The notes under the pieces: model-generated | Database searches by the model: none | The model's input: only the letters and a program-made list of their open reading frames with translations | What the model was told of the DNA's origin: nothing | Part shown: piece after piece, positions 1 through 5,199 of the stretch | Layout: each line of letters begins with the position of its first letter | How positions within the stretch are numbered: position 1 is the stretch's first letter | From: Dehalococcoidia bacterium | GTDB taxonomy: Bacteria > Chloroflexota > Dehalococcoidia > JAENJB01 | DNA: 6,346 nucleotides | Assembly: GCA_030690705.1 (NCBI GenBank) | Contig: JAUYGE010000006.1 | Location: 1 to 6,346 of the forward strand | Direction of reading: 5' to 3' | Program-made: the position numbers and the translations under genes

Positions 1-32
1 GAGAGGACTCTGTGTAATTAAGAAGATTCAGG

Positions 33-239
33 GTGATTCTTGAGCCCAATGAAGCAGGCGGATATACGGTCAGCGTTCCTTTGCTGCCCGGGTGCATCAG
101 CGAGGGTGACACCAAAGAGGAAGCATTGGCCAACGTTAAGGAAGCTATTGAACTTTATATGGAAAGCCTTGAAGCGGACGGCGAACCGATTCCCAGCGAA
201 GAGTCCATTGAAGAGGCGGTGGTAGAGGTTCCTGTGTGA
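33..239 (+). CDS. hicB: HicB-type antitoxin (5' end uncertain)
   Basis: Antitoxin of a HicBA toxin-antitoxin pair; HicB proteins bind and neutralise the HicA mRNA interferase and usually repress their own operon. The 68-residue reading shows the classic HicB fold signature: ILEPNEAGGYTVSVP at the N-terminus, LPGCISEGDTKEEALANVKEA in the middle and AIELYMESLEADGEPIP after it. It ends shortly after that, so it is a short HicB with no room for a C-terminal DNA-binding domain. The start at GTG 33 is the only conventional in-frame option, because TAA at 15-17 closes the frame. Family members normally begin about five residues earlier, and codons 18-32 here still read L-R-R-F-R, so part of the first beta strand lies upstream of the usable start. 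Its stop overlaps the hicA start by 4 bp (236-239). The family call is firm; the start and functional state are not. Confidence 0.82.
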   Translation: MILEPNEAGGYTVSVPLLPGCISEGDTKEEALANVKEAIELYMESLEADGEPIPSEESIEEAVVEVPV

Positions 240-457
240 AGCTTCCGCGAGTCAGTGGCAAGCAAACGGTGGAGACACTCCTACGAGCTGGATTCATAAC
301 ACACCGTATCCGTGGAAGCCACTACATCCTTAAGCACCCGGAAACAAGCCGCAGGGTAACTGTTCCCTATCACCGGAGAGAGCTTGCATTGAAGACATTG
401 AGCTCTATCCTAAAACAGGCGGCTGTCAGCCCTGAGACGTTCTCCAATCTGCTGTAA
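236..457 (+). CDS. hicA: HicA-type mRNA interferase toxin
   Basis: Small toxin of the HicA/YcfA family, a double-stranded-RNA-binding-like fold that cleaves mRNA when not held by HicB. The 73-residue product has the family order: K-LPRVSGKQTVETLLRAGF at the N-terminus, then RIRGSHYILKHP with the expected catalytic histidine at about residue 29, then VTVPYH and a C-terminal TLSSILKQAAVSPETF helix. Length is typical. GTG 236 is chosen because it makes a GTGA overlap with the hicB stop, the usual translational coupling of such pairs. The order is antitoxin then toxin, common in this family. Nothing in the ORF looks broken, so if hicB were poorly translated the toxin would still be encoded; coupling could reduce both. 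Confidence 0.88.
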   Translation: MKLPRVSGKQTVETLLRAGFITHRIRGSHYILKHPETSRRVTVPYHRRELALKTLSSILKQAAVSPETFSNLL

Positions 458-493
458 GACGTAGCGCTTTTCCGAGATAGTAAGAAATAAGAA

Positions 494-1219
494 ATGCAGC
501 TTGCCATAGATACCTCCAGCGATTACGCAGGTCTGGCCCTGGCCCAGGACGACAAGGTCATCGCCGAGCTAACCTGGAAGGCGGGACCGAACCATACAAC
601 CCAGTTGCTGCCGGCCTTAACCTCGCTGCTGCACCTGGTCAAGGCCGAGCCCTCCGCCTTCACGAGCGTCGCCGTGGCTATCGGTCCTGGTAGCTACAAC
701 GGCCTGCGGGCCGGCCTGAGCACCGCGAAAGGGTTTGCCTTCGCTCTCGGCATACCCATCGTCGGTGTAGGCACCCTTGAGGTGGCCGCCTATCAGCATC
801 ACACCGGCGGACTACCCATCTGCGCGCTACACAATGCCGGCAGAGAGGAGATCGCTGCCGCTCGCTACCAGTGGCAGGACGGCAAGTGGTGCGAGTTGCA
901 AGCCCCTCACCTCACCACCATCGCCCTCCTGAGCCGCACGATAGACCAGCCCACCGTTTTCTGCGGCGAGCTAAGCGAAGACATGGGTTCCCAACTGAAG
1001 ACACATATGGGCCACCTGGCCATCATACCCCGTTCACCCACACCCCGACGCCCCGGTTCTCTCATCCTCCTGGCCTGGCAACGCCTGAGTGAAGGAGACT
1101 CCGATGACCCGGCCACCCTCCAGCCCTTATACCTCCGGGAGCCGGCCATCACCCAACCAAAACCCCACCCCCATTTGAAAGGAAGAAAGCGTGCCCAAGA
1201 AGGTAAGCCTTCCAGCTAA
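494..1219 (+). CDS. tsaB: tRNA threonylcarbamoyladenosine biosynthesis protein TsaB
   Basis: TsaB (YeaZ) is the ASKHA-fold partner of TsaD; with TsaE they transfer the threonylcarbamoyl group made by TsaC onto A37 of ANN-decoding tRNAs in the cytoplasm. The 241-residue protein opens with LAIDTSSDYAGLAL (phosphate-1-like loop), has NHTTQLLPAL around 33-42, the signature IGPGSYNGLRAGLSTAKGF at about 63-81 followed by ALGIPIVGVGTLE, and ends its core with PLYLREPAIT at 211-220. All are hallmark TsaB positions. A 20-residue basic, proline-rich tail follows and runs 29 bp into the next gene. ATG 494 fits the family N-terminus, but the upstream AAGAAATAAGAA is only a weak ribosome binding site. tsaD and tsaE are not in this window. 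Confidence 0.93.
   Translation: MQLAIDTSSDYAGLALAQDDKVIAELTWKAGPNHTTQLLPALTSLLHLVKAEPSAFTSVAVAIGPGSYNGLRAGLSTAKGFAFALGIPIVGVGTLEVAAYQHHTGGLPICALHNAGREEIAAARYQWQDGKWCELQAPHLTTIALLSRTIDQPTVFCGELSEDMGSQLKTHMGHLAIIPRSPTPRRPGSLILLAWQRLSEGDSDDPATLQPLYLREPAITQPKPHPHLKGRKRAQEGKPSS
1178..1185 (+). promoter_or_regulatory. Ribosome binding site for the hotdog-HAD gene
   Basis: AAAGGAAG lies 5 nt before GTG 1191, inside the tsaB coding region. It supports GTG 1191 as start and implies translational coupling with tsaB. Confidence 0.6.
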
Positions 1220-2363
1220 GGAGGACTTCCGCAAGTGTTTCGGCTGCGGGAAGGACAACCCCGCCGGACTGAAGCTGAGCTTCTCCTGGGACGGAGAGAA
1301 GGCTGAGGCCGACTTCACCCCCGGAGAGTTCCACCAGGGCTGGCCGGGCATCATGCACGGGGGCCTCATCTGCTGCCTGCTCGACGAAGCGATGGCCTAT
1401 GCCGCCTCTTTACAAGGCTTCAAGGGCCTGACCGCTAAGACCCAGGTCAGAATTCATGCTCCCCTCCCCATCAGCGAACCCCTGCATATCACGGGAAGGA
1501 TCACCCGGAAGACCAGAAAGCTCATCGAGACTGCCGCACTGGTGACCAGACAGGACGGCTCAAAGGGCGCCGAGGCTCAGTCCGTAATCTTCCTGGCAGA
1601 CAAAACAGGACCCATAAAGACACCGGCACATCAAGAGTCCTGTGGGGCGCTCGTTCAAGGCGATAGCCCGGCCCGGGCGGTGCTGTGGGATATGGACGGC
1701 GTCATCGTCGACACGGCGCGCTACCATTTCAAGTCGTGGCAGGAAGCCTTTGCCAGCAGAAGCGTCACGTTCACGGCCGCCAATTTTCAGCACGGTTTCG
1801 GGCAAAGAAACGACAACATCATCCGGTCGGTCATGGGACAGGATGTCCCCCTGGAAGAGATGGAAGCTATCGCCCGGGACAAGGAGTCCTCCTTTCGCCG
1901 CCGAATCGACGGCAATGTCCAGCCCTTCTCCGGCGCCGCCGAGCTGATAAGGTCCCTGCACCAGCGCGGCTTCAGACAGGCCATCGCCTCCTCGGCGCCG
2001 ATGGAGAACGTCCGGTCCCTTCTCGAACCGCTGGGCCTGCTGAAGTACTTCCAGACCGTTGTGTCCGGACGGGATGTCGCCAGGGGCAAGCCAGACCCTC
2101 AGGTGTTCCTGGCGGCTGCGCAGAAGCTCCAGGTCAAACCAGAGAACTGCCTGGTCATAGAGGACGCGGTGGCCGGCGTCCAGGCCGCCCGCGCAGCGGG
2201 GATGAAATCCATCGCCGTCACCAACTCCCATCCCCGGGACAGCCTGGCTGAGGCCGACCTGATAGTGGACAGTTTGAGCGAGGTGGATACGGGCGCTATC
2301 GAGAGGTTATTCCGGATTGCTTCGCGGAGTTTATCCCTTCGGCAAACTCAGGGCAGGCTCTGA
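1191..2363 (+). CDS. Fused hotdog thioesterase-like / HAD phosphatase-like protein
   Basis: One uninterrupted 390-residue frame joins two enzyme domains. Residues 1 to about 142 form a PaaI/THEM4-like hotdog domain: a CFGCGKDNPAGLKLSF start (Cys16, Cys19) and the GIMHGGLICCLLDEAMAYAA motif, with His56-Gly-Gly and Asp65/Glu66 where acyl-CoA thioesterases hold catalytic residues. After a linker (about 143-163) comes a HAD hydrolase of the beta-phosphoglucomutase/phosphoglycolate phosphatase type: motif I LWDMDGVIVDT (Asp167, Asp169), motif II IASS (Ser267), Lys300 in RGKPDP and Glu324-Asp325 in VIEDAVAGVQAA, with a helical cap after motif I. All four HAD motifs are intact. Substrates cannot be deduced. 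The last 16 residues, from codon 375, are translated from a dispersed repeat that also provides the stop. The GTG start overlaps tsaB by 29 bp. The fusion might be real or a scar of recently joined genes; no SD-led internal start is evident before the HAD domain. Confidence 0.85.
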   Translation: MPKKVSLPAKEDFRKCFGCGKDNPAGLKLSFSWDGEKAEADFTPGEFHQGWPGIMHGGLICCLLDEAMAYAASLQGFKGLTAKTQVRIHAPLPISEPLHITGRITRKTRKLIETAALVTRQDGSKGAEAQSVIFLADKTGPIKTPAHQESCGALVQGDSPARAVLWDMDGVIVDTARYHFKSWQEAFASRSVTFTAANFQHGFGQRNDNIIRSVMGQDVPLEEMEAIARDKESSFRRRIDGNVQPFSGAAELIRSLHQRGFRQAIASSAPMENVRSLLEPLGLLKYFQTVVSGRDVARGKPDPQVFLAAAQKLQVKPENCLVIEDAVAGVQAARAAGMKSIAVTNSHPRDSLAEADLIVDSLSEVDTGAIERLFRIASRSLSLRQTQGRL

Positions 2364-2389
2364 GCCTTCGGCGAAGGGCTCGCAATGAC
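2313..2389 (+). repeat. Dispersed repeat copy with an inserted Leu/Ser-type segment
   Basis: The ends, CGGATTGCTTCGCG and GGCTCGCAATGAC, match the right half of the other palindromic repeat units in this window. Between them is a segment (about 2330-2378) resembling the very common 'CTTCGACAAGCTCAGGGCAGG' type of intergenic repeat. It contains small hairpins such as GGCTC-T-GAGCC and CCTTC-GGC-GAAGG. The repeat begins exactly at codon 375 of the upstream gene and supplies its terminal codons and TGA stop. Confidence 0.75.
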
Positions 2390-2411
2390 AAATGATTCCA
2401 TCAAAGGCAAG

Positions 2412-2417
2412 AAGGAG
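2412..2417 (+). promoter_or_regulatory. Ribosome binding site deciding the ndk start
   Basis: AAGGAG sits 9 nt before ATG 2427. It selects that start over the in-frame ATG at 2385, which lies inside the repeat and would add 14 residues foreign to the family. Confidence 0.8.
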
Positions 2418-2426
2418 ACTAACAAA

Positions 2427-2879
2427 ATGGAACGAACCCTGGTACTGATCAAGCCCGATGGCGTGCAGAGGGGGCTCGTGGGTGCCATCATTGACCGTCT
2501 GGAGAGGCGCGGACTCAAGCTCATCGGCCTGAAGATGCTCCAGATGGACAGGCCGCTGGCCGAAACCCACTACGCCGAACACAAGGGCAAGCCCTTCTTC
2601 GCAGGGCTTGCCAGCTTCATCACGTCAGGCCCCCTCGTGGCCCTCGCCCTCGAAGGGAGAAACGCTATCAGCGTAGTGCGGCAGACCGTCGGCGCCACCG
2701 ACCCCGCCAAGGCAAGTGCCGGGACCATCCGCGGGGATTTCGGCCTCGACACCGGCAGGAATTTGGTACACGCCTCAGATTCACCGGAGAATGCCTCCCG
2801 CGAGCTCAGCCTCTTCTTCAATGATAAGGAGCTTCTGAGCTACCGACGCGACACGGACAAATGGATCACTGAATCCTGA
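2427..2879 (+). CDS. ndk: Nucleoside diphosphate kinase
   Basis: Cytoplasmic enzyme that moves the gamma-phosphate of ATP onto NDPs and dNDPs through a phosphohistidine. The 150-residue protein matches the normal bacterial length and shows [18 protein letters not shown] at the N-terminus (Lys9), the [12 protein letters not shown] segment around 48-58, [11 protein letters not shown] at about 67-77, [24 protein letters not shown] at about 83-106, and the active-site [12 protein letters not shown] with the phosphorylated His115. All catalytic and nucleotide-binding residues I can place are present. The spacer after the hotdog-HAD gene is filled by a dispersed repeat. The last 14 bp overlap the 3' end of rsfS on the other strand. 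ATG 2427 is chosen on the Shine-Dalgarno and family alignment. Confidence 0.97.
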   Translation: MERTLVLIKPDGVQRGLVGAIIDRLERRGLKLIGLKMLQMDRPLAETHYAEHKGKPFFAGLASFITSGPLVALALEGRNAISVVRQTVGATDPAKASAGTIRGDFGLDTGRNLVHASDSPENASRELSLFFNDKELLSYRRDTDKWITES

Positions 2880-3210
2880 CCACCGGCTTGGCGCTGCTCC
2901 ACAGTTCCTCGAGGTCATAAAACTGCCGCTTCTCCGGGGCAAAGACATGGACGATGACAGAGCCGAAGTCCAGGAGCACCCATCCTGACTTCACCGTTCC
3001 CTCGGTGTGGTGGGCGTGGATGCCTTCCTTCTTCAGTGCCATAGCGATTTCCTCGCCGACAGCCTCGATCTGGCGCCAGCTCTCGCCGCTGCAGATGATG
3101 AAGTAGTCGGCGAAGGAGCTGACCTCCGAAACGTCGAGAAGCACGATCTCCGATGCCTGCTTCTCATCCGCTGCCTCAACTGCTTTTCTAGCTATCTCAA
3201 GTGATTCCAG
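2866..3210 (-). CDS. rsfS: Ribosomal silencing factor RsfS, probable CTG start
   Basis: RsfS (RsfA/YbeB/DUF143) binds ribosomal protein uL14 and blocks 30S-50S joining when nutrients are short. Read from CTG 3210 the 114-residue product starts (M)[16 protein letters not shown], then [41 protein letters not shown], and ends with the hallmark [30 protein letters not shown] at about 75-104. That is full family length with the usual N-terminal helix. No ATG, GTG or TTG lies in frame between the upstream TAA (3256-3258) and GTG 3144. Starting at GTG 3144 would remove 22 residues of conserved helix and has no SD. GGAGGA lies 6 nt before the CTG. The gene converges on ndk with a 14-bp overlap and appears to have its own promoter. 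Confidence 0.93.
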   Translation of the reverse strand: MESLEIARKAVEAADEKQASEIVLLDVSEVSSFADYFIICSGESWRQIEAVGEEIAMALKKEGIHAHHTEGTVKSGWVLLDFGSVIVHVFAPEKRQFYDLEELWSSAKPVVRIQ

Positions 3211-3216
3211 AGATTT

Positions 3217-3222
3217 TCCTCC
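3217..3222 (-). promoter_or_regulatory. Strong Shine-Dalgarno for rsfS
   Basis: On the minus strand this reads GGAGGA, near-perfect anti-16S complementarity, with a 6-nt spacer (AAATCT) to CTG 3210. It is the main evidence that translation begins at the CTG rather than at GTG 3144. Confidence 0.75.
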
Positions 3223-3254
3223 GAGAAATAACCTCGTTCTCCGACTGCTGCCAG

Positions 3255-3263
3255 ATTATACCA
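3255..3263 (-). promoter_or_regulatory. Extended -10 promoter for rsfS
   Basis: The minus strand reads TGGTATAAT: a perfect TATAAT (3255-3260) with the TGn extension. No convincing -35 box is present; the -35 region falls in the end of the adjacent repeat (from 3276). A start of transcription near 3248 would give a leader of roughly 38 nt that contains the GGAGGA and no conventional in-frame start codon. Confidence 0.55.
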
Positions 3264-3275
3264 CGTTTACCCGCG

Positions 3276-3355
3276 GTCATTGCGAGCGAAGCGAAGCAAT
3301 CCGCAACCCGAATACAGAGGACGGATTGCTTCGGGGCTTCCCCCCTCGCAATGAC
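3276..3355 (+). repeat. Palindromic dispersed repeat, full unit
   Basis: An 80-bp unit bounded by GTCATTGCGA and TCGCAATGAC. The left arm (3276-3303) and right arm (3322-3355) are imperfect inverted copies that can fold into one long hairpin around a spacer of about 18 nt. The left arm is the exact reverse complement of 3998-4025, a 28-bp perfect match, so this unit lies inverted with respect to the one at 3949-4025. No coding capacity is implied. The unit separates the divergent rsfS and modE-like promoters. Similar elements are scattered in many bacterial genomes. Confidence 0.85.
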
Positions 3356-3366
3356 TGGACAGGGTA

Positions 3367-3395
3367 TTGACGGAGGCCGGTATATTTAGTAGGAT
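3367..3395 (+). promoter_or_regulatory. Candidate sigma-70-type promoter for the modE-like gene
   Basis: TTGACG (3367-3372), a 17-nt spacer and TAGGAT (3390-3395) give a plausible vegetative promoter with transcription starting near 3402 and a leader of about 115 nt. An overlapping alternative is TGGACA (3356-3361) with TATATT (3381-3386) at 19-nt spacing. The leader (3402-3517) holds a small hairpin, AGAAAC/GTTTCT at 3462-3479, and a GGGC/GCCC pair near 3432-3442; I recognise no riboswitch in it. Confidence 0.4.
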
Positions 3396-3507
3396 ACAGC
3401 CCATCCATGAGAGGTCAGCAAGGGAAGCAACGGGCAACGCCCCTACCCCATTTCAAGCCCAAGAAACCGCCGCGTTTCTCACATCACCCTGCCCCAGGCT
3501 ACGCAGT

Positions 3508-3513
3508 AAGGGG
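3508..3513 (+). promoter_or_regulatory. Ribosome binding site deciding the modE-like start
   Basis: AAGGGG lies 4 nt before ATG 3518, where homology to ModE-type domains begins. The in-frame ATG at 3407 has no such site and would add 37 low-complexity residues. Confidence 0.5.
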
Positions 3514-3517
3514 ACGA

Positions 3518-3817
3518 ATGTGGATTGAGAAAGACGGAGAGATATACCTCGGCTCGGGGCGCATCGCCCTACTGGAGCAGATAGACCAGCACAAGTCCAT
3601 ATCCGCTGCCGCTCGTGCCATGAACATGAGCTATCGCCATGCATGGCTCCTGGTGGAAGCAATGAATCGGCTGGCCGGGGTGCCTCTGGTGCAAAAAAGG
3701 GTGGGAGGCCCGGGGGGCGGCAGCGCCCGACTGACCGAAGAGGGACAGAAAACCATCGCTCGTTTCAAGGCTTTGCAGCAGGGCTTTTTTGCGTTTGTCA
3801 GCGGCCAGAGTATCTAA
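3518..3817 (+). CDS. ModE-like winged-helix regulator, DNA-binding domain only
   Basis: The 99-residue product matches the N-terminal DNA-binding domain of ModE (LysR-like winged helix). Visible in order: IYLGSGRIALLEQID, the helix-turn-helix at about residues 27-50 (KSISAAARAMNMSYRHAWLLVEAMN), the wing with LVQKRVGGPGGGSARLTEEGQ at 57-77, and a C-terminal helix (about 78-92) that would dimerise. The 'SISAAA..MSYRHAW' and 'GGxGGG-ARLT' patterns are diagnostic. ModE of Escherichia coli also has two molybdate-binding Mop domains after this point; here the protein stops, so it cannot sense molybdate by that route. Single-domain relatives are known in many bacteria. A ModE-type palindrome starts 12 bp after the stop and a MOT1-type permease follows, so a role in molybdate control is likely. 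GC-rich proline codons at 3407-3517 are taken as leader, not protein. Confidence 0.87.
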   Translation: MWIEKDGEIYLGSGRIALLEQIDQHKSISAAARAMNMSYRHAWLLVEAMNRLAGVPLVQKRVGGPGGGSARLTEEGQKTIARFKALQQGFFAFVSGQSI

Positions 3818-3828
3818 TTTTTTGCAAA

Positions 3829-3854
3829 GCGCTATATCAGTGCTGATATAGCGC
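3829..3854 (+). promoter_or_regulatory. Probable ModE operator (26-bp palindrome)
   Basis: Two perfect 12-bp arms, GCGCTATATCAG (3829-3840) and CTGATATAGCGC (3843-3854), flank a central TG. The layout CGCTATAT-N8-ATATAGCG corresponds to the ModE box as I recall it for Proteobacteria (CGNTATATA-N6-TATANCG). It sits between a ModE-like gene and a molybdate-type permease. The right arm contains TATAGC, and TTGCAA lies at 3822-3827, so a weak promoter could overlap the site and be blocked by bound regulator. No T-run follows the hairpin on the plus strand, so a terminator is less likely. Confidence 0.72.
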
Positions 3855-3895
3855 AATACCTGAAGAGGTAAAAGGGTTGCAGGAATCTTCAATCT

Positions 3896-3938
3896 GTCAT
3901 TGCGAGGAGCCCCGCAGCACGGGACGACGAAGCAATCT
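3896..3938 (+). repeat. Palindromic dispersed repeat, half unit
   Basis: Begins GTCATTGCGAGGAGCC and ends CGAAGCAATC, matching only the left arm of the full units. The right arm is missing and another full unit starts 10 bp downstream, so this looks like a truncated copy or a tandem insertion. Confidence 0.7.
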
Positions 3939-3948
3939 CGGCCCTTTT

Positions 3949-4025
3949 GTCATTGCGAGGCACAATGTGCCGAAGCAATCCGTCGGGGACGGGGGATCGG
4001 ATTGCTTCGCTTCGCTCGCAATGAC
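3949..4025 (+). repeat. Palindromic dispersed repeat, full unit
   Basis: A 77-bp unit from GTCATTGCGAGG to CTCGCAATGAC, with arms at 3949-3982 and 3998-4025. It ends 18 bp before the permease start codon. The right arm equals the reverse complement of 3276-3303 over 28 bp. Together with the half unit it fills most of the space between the ModE-type operator and the permease; the frame from TTG 3900 stays open through both repeats into the permease. Confidence 0.85.
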
Positions 4026-4043
4026 AGGCACTGGTTAACCCCG

Positions 4044-5195
4044 ATGAAGATGAACGTACTCAACGGGAGAATAAGGTTCAACCGCAATGAGCTCGCCGGC
4101 GCCTTCGGCGATATTGGAACGTCCCTGCCCCTCATCGTCGGGATGGTGCTGGCGAACGGACTGGATAGCGCCAGCGTCCTCATTGTCTTCGGGGCCCTCC
4201 AGATTGCCACCGGCCTCCTGTACAGTCTCCCTATGCCCGTCCAGCCCCTCAAGGCCATGGCAGTCATCTTCATCACCCAGAAGCTGACCGGGGATGTGCT
4301 ATATGGCGCGGGGCTGGCCATCGGCATCATCATGTTCTTCTTATCCATCACCAAACTCCTGGAGTGGATCCAGCGCGCCGTACCTCTGGCAGTGGTCCGT
4401 GGAATACAGTTCGGCCTGGGAGTCACCCTGGCCTCGCTGGCCTTGAAAAACTATGTCCAGTCCGACAGCATTGCCGGCTGGGCACTGGCCTTCGCCGGGT
4501 TCGTCATCACCATACTGCTGCTGGGGAACCGGAAGTACCCGGCCGCCCTCTTCCTCATCGTCCTTGGTGCTGCCTATGCCGTCGTCTTCAAGATGAACCT
4601 TCCCATCCTCGCTCAGAGTGCGGGCTTCGCCCTCCCTCAACTCCATCTCCCCTCAACCGATGGCGTCCTCGCCGGGCTCGTCCTCCTGGCCCTTCCCCAG
4701 CTACCCTTATCCATAGGCAACTCCATCCTGGCCACCAAGCAGACTGTTGCCGACCTCTTTCCCGAGAAGAAGGTGACAGTCAAGAAGATCGGGCTCACCT
4801 ATTCATTCGTGAACTTGGTCAGCTCGTTCCTCAGCGGCATCCCCATCTGCCACGGCTCCGGCGGGCTGGCAGGCCACTACGCCTTCGGGGCACGGACGGG
4901 AGGCTCGGTGGTGATCTACGGCTCGATTTATCTGATAATCGGTCTCTTCTTCAGCCGGGGCTTCGAGGAGATCGTCAAGGTATTCCCCCTGCCTGTGCTG
5001 GGCATTATCCTGCTATTCGAGGGCCTGGCGTTGATGCTGCTTCTCAAGGACATCGCCAGCGTGAGGAAAGACCTCTTCATCTCGCTCGCCGTGGCGTTGA
5101 TGGTGGTCGGCCTGCCTTACGGGTATGTGATAGGCATGATTGCCGGTTCGTTGATGGCTTACTGGATGAGCAAGAAGAAGATAAGCCCGTGGTGA
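4044..5195 (+). CDS. MOT1-type molybdate/sulfate permease
   Basis: Polytopic inner-membrane transporter of the MOT1 (SulP-related) family, predicted to import molybdate and possibly sulfate by ion coupling rather than ATP. The 383-residue protein has about ten to twelve hydrophobic segments and the twin signatures of the family: NELAGAFGDIGTSLPLIVGM at 15-34 with PMPVQPLKAMA at 63-73 in the first half, and ALPQLPLSIGNSILA at 216-230 with PICHGSGGLAGHYAFGARTGG at 267-287 in the second. These are the usual substrate-site segments. ATG 4044 is favoured because everything upstream in frame is repeat sequence; ATG 4050 is equally possible. Neither has a Shine-Dalgarno. A ModE-like gene and ModE-type palindrome upstream point to molybdate as substrate. 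It ends 4 bp from the nuoN stop on the opposite strand. Confidence 0.88.
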   Translation: MKMNVLNGRIRFNRNELAGAFGDIGTSLPLIVGMVLANGLDSASVLIVFGALQIATGLLYSLPMPVQPLKAMAVIFITQKLTGDVLYGAGLAIGIIMFFLSITKLLEWIQRAVPLAVVRGIQFGLGVTLASLALKNYVQSDSIAGWALAFAGFVITILLLGNRKYPAALFLIVLGAAYAVVFKMNLPILAQSAGFALPQLHLPSTDGVLAGLVLLALPQLPLSIGNSILATKQTVADLFPEKKVTVKKIGLTYSFVNLVSSFLSGIPICHGSGGLAGHYAFGARTGGSVVIYGSIYLIIGLFFSRGFEEIVKVFPLPVLGIILLFEGLALMLLLKDIASVRKDLFISLAVALMVVGLPYGYVIGMIAGSLMAYWMSKKKISPW

Positions 5196-5199
5196 TGGT

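Noticed and set aside
1560..2231. Long minus-strand open frame (223 codons) opposite the HAD domain
   Set aside because: It is antisense to a clear HAD coding region with intact motifs; its translation shows no recognisable family and reflects GC-rich codon bias.
2385..2426. ndk start at ATG 2385
   Set aside because: That ATG lies in the dispersed repeat (GCAATGAC) and adds 14 residues absent from the family; ATG 2427 has AAGGAG at 9-nt spacing.
3402..3517. Molybdenum-cofactor riboswitch in the modE-like leader
   Set aside because: Context is suggestive, but I could not find the expected stems or conserved loops by eye; only short hairpins are visible.
3407..3517. N-terminal extension of the ModE-like protein from ATG 3407
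   Set aside because: The 37 extra residues are low complexity, not part of the ModE fold, lack an SD and look repeat-derived; ATG 3518 has AAGGGG before it.
3829..3854. Palindrome as an intrinsic terminator for the modE-like gene
   Set aside because: No U-run follows it on the plus strand, and only three T follow on the minus strand. The sequence fits a ModE box better.
3276..4025. Palindromic repeats as a CRISPR array
   Set aside because: Copies are few, irregularly spaced, in both orientations, internally palindromic, and enclose a gene rather than uniform spacers.
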